From contig JACJZF010000001.1 of NCBI GenBank assembly GCA_020635725.1, positions 186,001 to 250,000 on the forward strand: a DNA stretch of 64,000 bases, read 5' to 3'. Within the stretch, counting starts at the first letter, position 1; every line of letters starts with the position of its first letter. This document shows, piece after piece, positions 25,922 to 34,177 of the stretch. Made by a program: the position numbers and the translations under genes. The notes under the pieces are model-generated. The model was not told the DNA's origin and made no database searches. It was given only the letters and a program-made list of their open reading frames with translations. Source of the stretch: Flavobacteriales bacterium (GTDB lineage Bacteria; Bacteroidota; Bacteroidia; Flavobacteriales_F; PHOS-HE28).

Positions 25922-28327
25922 CTAGCTACCCTCAGCATCGCGCAACTGTGCCAGCCATCCGCGACTGGCCTGCACGTCCTGCTGCCAGATCACATGGTTC
26001 GGGTCCATGGCGGAAAGCCGTTCGTCTACCTCCAGGGAAGCCTCAGCCCACTTGATCGCCTCTTTCTTGTCACCCAGCCCATGAAGGGTCCTGCTGAGCT
26101 GGAAATAGCTGTAAGACAGGTCGCGCTGCGCCTGTGCGTTGTGCGGGTCGGCTTCGGCCAGTTTCCGGCGGATCACCAACCCATCCTCGTAGGCCTTGCG
26201 CGCTTCCACGTCCTTGCCTTCCTGTAGAAGCAGGTCGCCCAGCTTGTTGTAACTCACCGACAGGTCGCGGTGCGCCTGTGCGTTGTGCGGGTCGGCTTCG
26301 GCCAGTTTCCGGCTAATCGCCAACCCATCCTCGTAGGCCTTGCGCGCTTCCACGTCCTTGCCTTCCTGTAGAAGCAGGTCGCCCAGCTTGTTGTAACTCA
26401 CCGACAGGTCGCGCTGCGCATGTGCGTTGTGCGGGTCGGCTTCGGCCAGTTTCCGGCTGATCGCCAACCCATCCTCGTAGGCCTTGCGCGCTTCCACGCC
26501 CTTGCCTTCCTGTAGAAGCACGTCGCCCAGCTTGTAGTAACTCACCGACAGGTCGCGCTGCGCCTGTGCGTTGTGCGGGTCGGCTTCGGCCAGTTTCCGG
26601 CGGATCGCCAACCCATCCTCGTAGGCCTTGCGCGCTTCCACGCCCTTGCCTTCCTGTAGAAGCAGGTCGCCCAGCTTGTTGTAACTCACCGACAGGTCGC
26701 GCTGCGCATGTGCGTTGTGCGGGTCGGCCAGGCTGCGTTGCACGGCGATCGCAACGGCTTCCTGCAGTTTGGGTTTGCGGTCCCGTGTGGTGCCATGGAT
26801 CTCCAGGTCATCGCACCAGGTGATCAGCAGGCGTAGGAGCCCATACCGGGCTTCGGCCCAATCGGGAATGCGAGCGAGCACTTCGCGATACCGCCCCTCG
26901 GCCTCGGCAAAGCGCCCTTGGGTCTCCAGCAATTCCGCCGCCTTTAGCAAGGGTTGCAATTGCTCCAGCAACATGGCCAGTAGGCGATCGGTACCTGAAA
27001 GCAGCTCCTGCCGCTTGCCATCCACATAGGCGATGGCTTGTTCCACATCCTGTTCCGCGAGGATCCGCAGCATCTCCCGCATGATGGGTGAGCCATCACC
27101 AGCGGCCTGGATGCCCGCGATGGAGATCATCACCTCATCAATGCGTTGTAAGCGGCGCTGGTGGCCGTGCTGTTCCGCTGTTACCGCTGCCACGAGCCCT
27201 TCGCCCGCTAACGTGCTCGTTGCCGCCACGATACGCTCCTGCAGGAGCTTCTCCGCACCCGCGCGCAAGTGGGCCGCGATGCGTTCGTTGGTGAGCGCAT
27301 CAGCCGTAGAAAGATCATGGCGGATCTTCTCCAACTCCGCGCTCACGTGGTCCTTTACGTCCTGGCCCACGGCGCTCGTATGGGCCCTGCCTTTCTCGCC
27401 CTCGACCGCTACCTGCTCCTTGATCTCCTCCAGCTGCTTCGATACGGTCGCCAGCAGGGTCTGCGCTTCGGTCACCGTGTTCCGCAGGTCGGTCGCTAGA
27501 TCCTGTACGGCTTGGAGCGCGCTGGCAGCTACGTTCAGCTCACCCACCATGCGCTTCACCTCATCAACACCTCCTTTCACTTCCTTCAGGTCGGCGCCAT
27601 TCTGCTGCACCCCGGCCAGGATCTCCGTGAAGAAGTGAAGTGATACCGCTGCATAAGCCCGTCCGTCTGTAGCGAAGTCGTGCTTCAGTGCATTTTTCCA
27701 CCTCTCGGGGTAACGGCGCTCCAGGTGGTCGGCCATGGCGCGGACCGCATTCTCCGGTAATTGTTCGCGCCAACCGCGTTCTTCATTCACCGCATCCAAG
27801 AAGGAATGCCATCCGGCGCCGGACATCGGTGGCGGGGCAGACGTGGTAAGCTGCGCGGTGAGCTGGCCCACTACGGCGTCCTCTCTGAAGGGGTTGTACT
27901 CCGTCCGCTTCAGGTCATTCACCGCATCCAACCAGTGCGGCTCAACCACCTCGGCCACTTTGCGAACGCGCTGCGCCCATTCCTTCCGGTCCTTGTCCCG
28001 TGCACACTCGTCCGCGAAAACCTTCAGCTCTTCCTTGATCGCCAGCGCCTGCAACCTGGCGATATGCTCATTGGTCAGGAATTTCCTGAGTGCCTCCTGA
28101 GCCTCCCTGCGTTTCAAGATACCATCGGCTAAAAGGCCGGTGCCAATGTTCACGGCACCAGCTGCCACGACGCCGATCGGGGCGAGTGCCGCACCCGCTG
28201 TGCCAACCGCCGCGCCCAAGTATCCCGCTGGATTGTTCCGTACATGCTCCACAACGGCCTGTATGGAAACGGCGCTGAGCGAGACCAGCGCGCCGACATT
28301 CTTCCTCGACCAATCAATAACACCCAT
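25922..28327 (-). CDS. Coiled-coil and TPR repeat protein with glycine-rich hydrophobic N-terminus (cargo next to asnS)
   Basis: This 801-aa protein is not of a family I can name. A glycine/alanine-rich hydrophobic stretch at about residues 33-65 could insert in a membrane. A long charged and coiled-coil region (about 235-400) follows. From about residue 430 there are TPRs: a first degenerate pair (LLETQGRFAEAEGRYREVLA), then four nearly identical 48-residue repeats (RDLSVSYNKLGDLLLQEGK, VEARKAYEDGL) and a last degenerate one. No P-loop, protease or nuclease motif is visible. TPRs of this RDLSVSYNKLGD type occur in bacterial STAND/CHAT and similar sensor-effector proteins, so a defence or signalling role is possible but unproven. 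The gene ends 3 bp from the asnS stop codon, and an old asnS tail lies beyond its start. Confidence 0.75.
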   Translation of the reverse strand: MGVIDWSRKNVGALVSLSAVSIQAVVEHVRNNPAGYLGAAVGTAGAALAPIGVVAAGAVNIGTGLLADGILKRREAQEALRKFLTNEHIARLQALAIKEELKVFADECARDKDRKEWAQRVRKVAEVVEPHWLDAVNDLKRTEYNPFREDAVVGQLTAQLTTSAPPPMSGAGWHSFLDAVNEERGWREQLPENAVRAMADHLERRYPERWKNALKHDFATDGRAYAAVSLHFFTEILAGVQQNGADLKEVKGGVDEVKRMVGELNVAASALQAVQDLATDLRNTVTEAQTLLATVSKQLEEIKEQVAVEGEKGRAHTSAVGQDVKDHVSAELEKIRHDLSTADALTNERIAAHLRAGAEKLLQERIVAATSTLAGEGLVAAVTAEQHGHQRRLQRIDEVMISIAGIQAAGDGSPIMREMLRILAEQDVEQAIAYVDGKRQELLSGTDRLLAMLLEQLQPLLKAAELLETQGRFAEAEGRYREVLARIPDWAEARYGLLRLLITWCDDLEIHGTTRDRKPKLQEAVAIAVQRSLADPHNAHAQRDLSVSYNKLGDLLLQEGKGVEARKAYEDGLAIRRKLAEADPHNAQAQRDLSVSYYKLGDVLLQEGKGVEARKAYEDGLAISRKLAEADPHNAHAQRDLSVSYNKLGDLLLQEGKDVEARKAYEDGLAISRKLAEADPHNAQAHRDLSVSYNKLGDLLLQEGKDVEARKAYEDGLVIRRKLAEADPHNAQAQRDLSYSYFQLSRTLHGLGDKKEAIKWAEASLEVDERLSAMDPNHVIWQQDVQASRGWLAQLRDAEGS
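26121..26735 (-). repeat. 144-bp tandem repeats encoding TPRs
   Basis: Four full 144-bp units begin at 26121, 26265, 26409 and 26553, with a partial fifth from 26697. The units differ at only a few positions. Each encodes one 48-residue TPR-type unit of the protein at 25922-28327. Such near identity indicates recent expansion or gene conversion, and the copy number probably varies between strains. Confidence 0.95.
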
Positions 28328-28746
28328 AATTCAAAAATAGGTGCATTCGTGATTCCCCTTCGTCAGAACCGAACGCGCGAACAGCGCCTGTGGCTTGCCC
28401 GGGTATACTTCGGAAGTACTCCTTGCTCCATGAAGACCCACATCAAATTGTTAGGCAGACATTACAATTGTGACGGCCCATATCGTGCACAGAACGGCAA
28501 CTATGACGACCGAGGGATGCCTCTAGTTGGCATGCTGCTGTCTTTCCTGGAGCCGTAGGTGCCTCGCCAGTATCCAATCATGGACCAAGAGGCCTAGCAG
28601 GTGCACGGCGCCAAGACATGGAGAGCCCTGATGCTCGTGAACACCGGCTTCTCGACCCTGAATCCTCGTCACTGGCATGATGTGATCCCCTTCCCCAGGA
28701 CGCCGAAGAGCGCGGAGCTCTGATCCGTAGGCCGTCTCGTGGAAGA
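28328..28746 (+). other. 419-bp gene-poor stretch between cargo blocks, with asnS remnant
   Basis: No convincing gene lies here. TATTTTTG on the minus strand at 28332-28339 could be the -7 element of the TPR-protein gene, giving a transcript starting almost at its ATG. A 42-codon frame (28430-28558, plus strand) has no recognisable features. The right part contains asnS tail copy B. The base composition around 28340-28560 is lower in GC than that of the flanking genes. Confidence 0.5.
28676..28723 (+). repeat. asnS 3'-end repeat, copy B (remnant)
   Basis: The frame reads HDVIPFPRTPKSAEL followed by a stop, against RDVIPFPRTPKSAEF plus stop in asnS. Of the codon differences over DVIPFPRTPKSAE, the four visible ones are synonymous, and only the last codon changes the residue. 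That pattern indicates descent from a formerly functional asnS end rather than random decay of the present one. Weaker resemblance may extend left to about 28622. Confidence 0.8.
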
Positions 28747-29415
28747 CTAACGCGACAAATACCTCTCCGCCAGATCCGTTAGGAATGCGGCCAGCTTCTT
28801 CCGATCCTTCCTCTTGCTCAGCTCGGTGAGCGCAGGCAGGTGATGCATGGCGAACTCGAGGGAATGCGCCATGTCCACCAAGGTCGTGGCGAAGGAGCGC
28901 GCGTGCTTCAGGCCCGGTGCGCAGGCCTTCAGCTCACCAGCGATGTGACCGCACAGGTCCTTGTACGGCTTGAAGAGTTGGAGCTTGTTGTCCGCATCCA
29001 CATCCTTGTGCAGGAAGGATTTCGAGCCTTCGTTCACCACCAGCTGCCTGAGCGCGGCAGGGTCGAAGGGACCGGCCATGGCATCGGCTGGCCAGATACC
29101 ACTGATGGCGGTGATGTCCCCGCGCAGGCGCTCCATGGGGTCCTTCAGGTGACGCCCCTCCTGCTTGCAATGGGTGGCCAGCCAGAGCCAGTACATCTGG
29201 TCGTAGTACTGCAGCAGACGATGCTTGTTGGCGAAGTAGTGGTACACCGTCATCTCGGTGCAGCCCGCGCGCTCCGCCAGTTTCCGGAAGGTGAAGCCTT
29301 CGAGTCCGAGCTCCGACATGAGCACTAGCCCCTCCGCGAGGATGCGCGCCCCAACGGGTGTGTTGGTATCACGCAGGACAAGCCCGGGATCGGGTTCGAT
29401 GAGGTAACGCGCCAT
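28747..29415 (-). CDS. TetR family transcriptional regulator
   Basis: The 222-aa protein has a TetR N-terminal domain at about residues 20-68 (ILAEGLVLMSELGLEGFTFRKLA, then CTEMTVYHYFANKHRLLQYYDQMYW) and a long helical ligand domain. ATG 29415 is chosen over an upstream start at 29502 because a TAnnTTTG element at 29430-29437 and the divergent promoter occupy the interval between them. It is divergent from the ABC-HlyD-TolC genes and shares an 86-bp intergenic region with them, so it is probably their regulator. Confidence 0.88.
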   Translation of the reverse strand: MARYLIEPDPGLVLRDTNTPVGARILAEGLVLMSELGLEGFTFRKLAERAGCTEMTVYHYFANKHRLLQYYDQMYWLWLATHCKQEGRHLKDPMERLRGDITAISGIWPADAMAGPFDPAALRQLVVNEGSKSFLHKDVDADNKLQLFKPYKDLCGHIAGELKACAPGLKHARSFATTLVDMAHSLEFAMHHLPALTELSKRKDRKKLAAFLTDLAERYLSR

Positions 29416-29429
29416 GGTCGCTCGCCTCA

Positions 29430-29490
29430 CAAAGATAGTGTTCTTATTAATTGTTATTGTCTTGCTTCTCTCATTTATAGTACTACTATA
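29430..29490. promoter_or_regulatory. Divergent promoters of tetR and the ABC export operon, with palindrome
   Basis: Minus strand: TATCTTTG at 29430-29437 for tetR. Plus strand: TATATTTG at 29487-29494 for the ABC operon. Both fit TAnnTTTG. A perfect 15-bp palindrome TATAGTACTACTATA at 29476-29490 overlaps the plus-strand -7 element and is the best operator candidate for the TetR protein. Confidence 0.65.
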
Positions 29491-29501
29491 TTTGCTGCAC
29501 A

Positions 29502-31166
29502 ATGAACCCGATCGCCCCCTGGCAACGCCTCACGCGACTCCTGAAAGTGGACAAGCGTGAGATCGGCCATATCTACTTGTACGCCTTGATCGGCGGGGCG
29601 ATCAGCCTCAGCGTACCGCTCGGCGTGCAGGCCATCATCAACTTGATCAGCGGCGGGCAGGTGGCCACCAGCTGGGGCGTGCTCATCGCCTTCGTCACAA
29701 TCGGCGTGGGCTTCACCGGAGCCCTGCAGGTGATGCAGATCGCACTGGCCGAGAACATCCAGCAGCGCCTCTTCGCGCGCAGCGCCTTCGAGTTCGCCTA
29801 CCGCATCCCACGCATCCGCGCCGAGGCGATCGGCGGCAAGTACCTGCCCGAACTGGTCAATCGCTTCTTCGATACGATGACCATCCAGAAAGGCCTGAGC
29901 AAATTGCTGCTGGATGTGCCCCTGGCCCTGTTGCAGACCCTGCTCTGCCTCATCCTGCTGGCCTTCTATCATCCGTTCTTCATCGCCTTCGGCGCGCTGT
30001 TGCTCCTGCTGCTCTTCCTCATCTTCCGGTTCAGCGGCAGGCGCGGCCTGGAGACCAGCATCGCCGAGAGCGGGTACAAATACGCGGTGGCCCACTGGCT
30101 GGAGGAGCTGGGCCGGAGCATGGGCACCTTCAAGCTGATCGGGGAGACCGACCTGCCGCTGCAGCGCGCCGATCGCTTGGTCGATGGCTACGTGACGGCG
30201 CGCAAGGCGCATTTCCGTGTGCTGCTCGGCCAGTACACCGCCATGGTCGTCTTCAAGGTGATCGTGACGCTGAGCCTGCTCGCGCTGGGCGGCATGCTGG
30301 TGATGAACGAGCAGATGAACATCGGCCAGTTCGTCGCCGCGGAGATCGTGATCCTGCTGCTCATGGGCGCCGTGGAGAAGATCATCCTGCGGATCGAGAC
30401 CGTGTACGATGTGCTCACCGCGTTGGAGAAAGTGGGCAGCGTGACCGACCTGCCCCTGGAGCGGGAAGAAGGCCTGCGCACCCTGGACCGCGACGGCTCC
30501 AAGGGCCTGGACGTTCGCCTCACGGGCGTGGGCTTCCTTTCGGACTTCCATGGCCCGCCTGTGCTGGAAGCGGTTAACCTGCACCTGCGCGCTGGTGAGA
30601 AGGTGTGCCTCTGCGGTCCGAACGGAGCGGGCAAGACCACGCTGTTGCGCATCCTGGGCGGTGCCATCACGGCGCACGAGGGCACCATTCAGCTCGACGG
30701 GCATCCCATGAACAGCCTCGACCTCGCCATCGTGCGTTCCGTGATCGGCGACAGCCTGACCGAGGAGGATGTCTTCGCGGGAACAGTGATGGAGAACATC
30801 GCCGTGGGCCGACCCTGGGTGACGGAGAACGATGTGATGGAGGCCTGCCGCGTGACCGCGCTGTTCGCGCAGCTCGCGCGCTATCCCGAAGGCCTGCTCA
30901 CCAAATTGGATCCGCAGGGCTCCCGCCTGCCGAAGAGCCTGGTGAAGCGGATCATCCAAGCACGAGCGATCGCCGGTTCGCCGCGGCTGATCCTGCTGGA
31001 GGACAGCCTCCAGAACTGGGACACGAAGGACCGTGAGGAACTGCTGGGCTGGATCAGCGCGCCCGAACGACCCTGGACCCTGCTCGCGGTGAGCAACGAC
31101 CCCTGGCTCCAGCAACGCTGCTCGCGCACCGTGCACCTGCGCGACGGTAAACTCATCCACGCTTGA
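29502..31166 (+). CDS. ABC transporter, fused permease and ATPase with degenerate ATPase motifs
   Basis: The 554-aa half-transporter has a six-TM exporter domain (about residues 20-330) and a C-terminal nucleotide-binding domain. Walker A is GPNGAGKT at about 372-379 and Walker B is LILLED. The signature motif, normally LSGGQ, reads RLPKSLVKR, and the switch His is replaced (LLAVSNDPW), so ATP hydrolysis may be weak. There is no N-terminal C39 peptidase domain. With the downstream HlyD and TolC genes it forms a type I-like export system of the HlyB/PrtD kind; the substrate is unknown. It lies in the block between asnS remnants B and C. Confidence 0.88.
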   Translation: MNPIAPWQRLTRLLKVDKREIGHIYLYALIGGAISLSVPLGVQAIINLISGGQVATSWGVLIAFVTIGVGFTGALQVMQIALAENIQQRLFARSAFEFAYRIPRIRAEAIGGKYLPELVNRFFDTMTIQKGLSKLLLDVPLALLQTLLCLILLAFYHPFFIAFGALLLLLLFLIFRFSGRRGLETSIAESGYKYAVAHWLEELGRSMGTFKLIGETDLPLQRADRLVDGYVTARKAHFRVLLGQYTAMVVFKVIVTLSLLALGGMLVMNEQMNIGQFVAAEIVILLLMGAVEKIILRIETVYDVLTALEKVGSVTDLPLEREEGLRTLDRDGSKGLDVRLTGVGFLSDFHGPPVLEAVNLHLRAGEKVCLCGPNGAGKTTLLRILGGAITAHEGTIQLDGHPMNSLDLAIVRSVIGDSLTEEDVFAGTVMENIAVGRPWVTENDVMEACRVTALFAQLARYPEGLLTKLDPQGSRLPKSLVKRIIQARAIAGSPRLILLEDSLQNWDTKDREELLGWISAPERPWTLLAVSNDPWLQQRCSRTVHLRDGKLIHA

Positions 31167-31169
31167 GCC

Positions 31170-32528
31170 ATGCTTGACCTGAGCCCGAACAATCCGGTGC
31201 CCGCGCTGCAGCGCACGAGCTTCAACTCGTTCCGCACGATCGGCGTGGCGCGCGCCAACAACCTCTTCGCCCTGTGGGTGAAGATCATCTGCGCGGTCCT
31301 ACTCATCGGACTGTTCCTGCCTTGGACACAGAACATCCGCGCACGCGGCACCGTCACCAGCCTCTCTCCCGATCTGAGGCCGCAGACCATCCATGCCATC
31401 ATCCCCGGCCGCGTCGAGCAATGGTTCGTGCAGGAGGGCCAGCTGGTGCAGCAGGGCGATACGATCCTGCGCCTCAGCGAGGTTAAGCCCGAGTACTTCG
31501 ATCCTAAGCTGCTGGACCGCACGCAGGAGCAGATCGTCGCCAAGGAACTCACCGGACGCAGCTACGAGGAGAAGGTGCATGCGCTGGACGCGCAGATCGA
31601 CGCGCTCACCGCCGGCTTGCGCATCAAACTGGAACAGGCCCAGAACAAGATCCAACAGGCGCGCTTCAAGCTGCAGAGCGACAGCATCCGTGCGGTGGCC
31701 GCCGAAACGGAGATCAAGGTGGCTGATGAGCAGTACGCGCGCGGCGAGCAGCAATTCAAGGAAGGACTGCTCAGCAAAGTGGAGCTCGAACGCAGGCAGG
31801 TGGCGCAGCAACGGGCCAATGCCTCGTTGATCGACGCGCGCAACAAGGTGCTCGATGCCCGCAACGAGCTGCTCAACGCGCAGCTGGAGGTCAACGGCAT
31901 CCGCAACGAGTACCGCGACAAGCTGAGCAAGGCCGAGAGCGAGAAGTACGCGAGCCTGAGCCAGATGTACACCACCGAGGCCGAGGTGAGCAAGATGCAG
32001 GTGGATCTGGCGAACTACACCGTGCGCGCCGGCAACTACTTCGTGACCGCTCCGCAGGCGGGCTACATCACCAAAGCCGTGGTGACCGGCATCGGCGAAA
32101 CGGTGAAGGAGGGCGATGCGCTGGTGAGCGTGATGCCGGCGGGATCCGACCTGGCCGTGGAACTCTATGTGCGTCCCATGGACATGCCCTTGATCACCAA
32201 GGGCCAGAAGGTGCGCTTCATGTTCGATGGCTGGCCCAGCATCGTCTTCAGCGGATGGCCCAACAGCAGCTACGGGACCTTCGGCGGCGAGGTGGTCGCC
32301 ATCGACAACTTCATCAGCCCGAACGGCAAGTATCGCATCCTCGTTGGGCCCGATAAGGCCGACGAGCCATGGCCGACCGCCTTGCGCGTGGGTGGTGGCG
32401 CGGTGGGCTTCGCGCTGATGAAGGACGTGCGGATCTGGTACGAACTCTGGCGGCAGATCAATGGCTTCCCGCCGGACCTGTACATGGATGCCCAGGCGTC
32501 ATCGTCGAATTCCCCGGAGAAGAAGTGA
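31170..32528 (+). CDS. HlyD family membrane-fusion protein
   Basis: The 452-aa adaptor has a single membrane anchor (about residues 34-52). A lipoyl half (AIIPGRVEQWFVQEGQLVQQGD) and a very long coiled-coil hairpin (about 105-290, Ala/Gln/Glu-rich) are followed by the second lipoyl half (FVTAPQAGYITKAVVTGIGE) and a beta-barrel domain. The 4-bp spacing from the ABC gene and the 1-bp overlap with the TolC gene indicate one operon. It would connect the inner-membrane ABC unit to the outer-membrane channel. Confidence 0.9.
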   Translation: MLDLSPNNPVPALQRTSFNSFRTIGVARANNLFALWVKIICAVLLIGLFLPWTQNIRARGTVTSLSPDLRPQTIHAIIPGRVEQWFVQEGQLVQQGDTILRLSEVKPEYFDPKLLDRTQEQIVAKELTGRSYEEKVHALDAQIDALTAGLRIKLEQAQNKIQQARFKLQSDSIRAVAAETEIKVADEQYARGEQQFKEGLLSKVELERRQVAQQRANASLIDARNKVLDARNELLNAQLEVNGIRNEYRDKLSKAESEKYASLSQMYTTEAEVSKMQVDLANYTVRAGNYFVTAPQAGYITKAVVTGIGETVKEGDALVSVMPAGSDLAVELYVRPMDMPLITKGQKVRFMFDGWPSIVFSGWPNSSYGTFGGEVVAIDNFISPNGKYRILVGPDKADEPWPTALRVGGGAVGFALMKDVRIWYELWRQINGFPPDLYMDAQASSSNSPEKK

Positions 32529-33994
32529 TGCAGCGATCCGCGAAGAAGAGAGTCTGTGAAGAAGCGAAGAGGACGCCCCTCCTCACTTCTTCCTCTCTTC
32601 TTCTCCTCTTCTCCTTCCTTGCGCTCAACACCATCGCGCAAGTCCCACCCGTCCTCACGCGTGACGCCTTCGTACGCATCGTGCTGGAGAACCACCCCAT
32701 GGCGCGCCAGGCAGCGCTGCGACCGGAATTGGGCGAGGCCACCGTTCGCAGCGCCCGCGGCGGATTCGATCCCATGGCTACGGCCGCGTACGACGAGAAG
32801 CAGCTCGATGACAAGAACTACTTCCAACTCTTCGATGCCGGACTGAAGGTGCCGACCTGGTATGGTGTGGAGCTCTTCGCGGGCTACCAGGAGAACAGCG
32901 GCGATCTGCTCGATCCGCAGAACAGCACACCGGCCGATGGCCTGCTGAAAGTGGGCGGACAGGTGAGCATCGGCCAAGGACTCTTCATCGATCAGCGGCG
33001 CGCGACGCTGCGGAAGTCGCAGGCCTATCTGCGCGCCACGCGGGCCGAGCAGGAGCAGATGCTGAATGACCTGCTGCTGCAAGCGCTGCACGACCACACC
33101 GACTGGGTGGCGGCCTATCGCGCCCTGGAGGTGGCGAACACGGCGGTGGGGCTCACCGAGATCCGCTTCGACGCGGTGCGCGGATCATGGCGCGGCGGCG
33201 ATCGTCCGGCCATAGACACGCTCGAAGCCTTCCTTCAATTGCAGGACCGGCGGATGCGCCAGCAGCAAGCCAGCCTCAACTTCCGCAATGCGAGCCTGCG
33301 CCTGAGCAACCACCTGTGGAACGCCGCGCAGCAGCCGCTCGAGCTGCAACCCTCGGTAGTGCCGGAACCCGGTGATCTCCGTTCGCCCGAGACATACGAA
33401 TTGGCGGATACCGCGATCAACAGCGCGCTGACGAACCATCCGCTGCTGACCCAGGCGAGCGCGCGCATCGATCAGTTGGAAGTGGACCGCCGCCTGCGCG
33501 CGGAACTGCTGAAACCCGATCTGGACCTGAAGTACCAATGGCTCGGTGACGGCGGTGCGCTGAGCAACGAACAGGGCACCACGCTCCTGGGGCAGGGCTA
33601 CCGCTTCGGCGTGGGCTTTCAGATGCCGCTCTTCCTGCGGCGGGAGCGTGGGGAGCTGGCCATCGCCAAGCTGCGCCTCACCGATGCCAACCTCGGTCTC
33701 GACCGCGACCGCCTGCGCATCCGCAACCGCATCAACGAACGCCTGAACGACATCAACACCTTCGCCGCTCAGGTGCGCTTGGGCGCGGAGATGGTGGTGA
33801 ACAACGAACGATTGCTCGCCGGGGAGAACCAGCGCTTCTCGGTGGGTGAGAGCTCGCTCTTCCTGGTGAACGCGCGCGAGGTGCCGCTGATCGATACGCG
33901 CATCCGGCAGGTTGAGCTCGAAGCCCGCCTGCGCAAGGCCTACTTCAGCCTGGACCACGAGGCGGGAACGCTGTGGCGGGCCTGGAGGCGCTAA
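32528..33994 (+). CDS. TolC family outer-membrane protein
   Basis: The 488-aa protein starts at ATG 32528, which overlaps the HlyD stop codon by one base, and has a signal peptide (LLLLFSFLALNTIAQ). It has the alternating helical hairpins of OEP proteins, with the first repeat near LTRDAFVRIVLENHP and the second from about residue 260. It completes the ABC-HlyD-TolC exporter. The stop codon lies 2 bp before the third asnS-tail copy, so the cassette is bounded tightly by that repeat. Confidence 0.9.
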   Translation: MQRSAKKRVCEEAKRTPLLTSSSLLLLFSFLALNTIAQVPPVLTRDAFVRIVLENHPMARQAALRPELGEATVRSARGGFDPMATAAYDEKQLDDKNYFQLFDAGLKVPTWYGVELFAGYQENSGDLLDPQNSTPADGLLKVGGQVSIGQGLFIDQRRATLRKSQAYLRATRAEQEQMLNDLLLQALHDHTDWVAAYRALEVANTAVGLTEIRFDAVRGSWRGGDRPAIDTLEAFLQLQDRRMRQQQASLNFRNASLRLSNHLWNAAQQPLELQPSVVPEPGDLRSPETYELADTAINSALTNHPLLTQASARIDQLEVDRRLRAELLKPDLDLKYQWLGDGGALSNEQGTTLLGQGYRFGVGFQMPLFLRRERGELAIAKLRLTDANLGLDRDRLRIRNRINERLNDINTFAAQVRLGAEMVVNNERLLAGENQRFSVGESSLFLVNAREVPLIDTRIRQVELEARLRKAYFSLDHEAGTLWRAWRR

Positions 33995-33995
33995 C

Positions 33996-34104
33996 ACCCA
34001 TGCACGCCGGCATCGCACTGGGCCTTGATCTCTTCGTGACGGGCATGGGCAACGTCCGCGACGTGACTCCCTTCCTTAGGACCCCGAAGAGCGCGGAGTT
34101 CTAT
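33996..34104 (+). repeat. asnS 3'-end repeat, copy C (remnant, stop lost)
   Basis: The translated tail HAGIALGLDLFVTGMG then NVRDVTPFLRTPKSAEF aligns with HAGFGMGLERFVLFVTGMG then NIRDVIPFPRTPKSAEF of asnS, with one 3-residue gap. The stop TAG has become TAT, so the frame continues into copy D. It begins 2 bp after the TolC stop codon. Confidence 0.85.
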
Positions 34105-34109
34105 GTATC

Positions 34110-34170
34110 GGGAATCCTCCGCATGACGATCGATGCATTCTCGCACTCACCCAAGAGCGCGGAGTTCTGA
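34110..34170 (+). repeat. asnS 3'-end repeat, copy D (most decayed)
   Basis: The frame reads GILRMTIDAFSHSPKSAEF and then TGA; the last six residues are identical to those of asnS, and G, R, I and F upstream are in register. Nucleotides 34153-34168 are identical to the 16-mer at the asnS end. It is in frame with copy C and ends 7 bp before the stop codon of the next (minus-strand) gene. Confidence 0.75.
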
Positions 34171-34177
34171 TGCTCAT

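Noticed and set aside
26121..26735. Regular repeats that could suggest a CRISPR array
   Set aside because: The unit is 144 bp, is fully coding and lacks spacer/repeat alternation; it encodes TPRs.
28747..33994. The ABC-HlyD-TolC cassette as the dedicated exporter and immunity system of the Asn-terminated peptides
   Set aside because: It is about 4 kb away, in a separate block bounded by asnS remnants, and lacks a peptidase domain; the connection is not supported by sequence.
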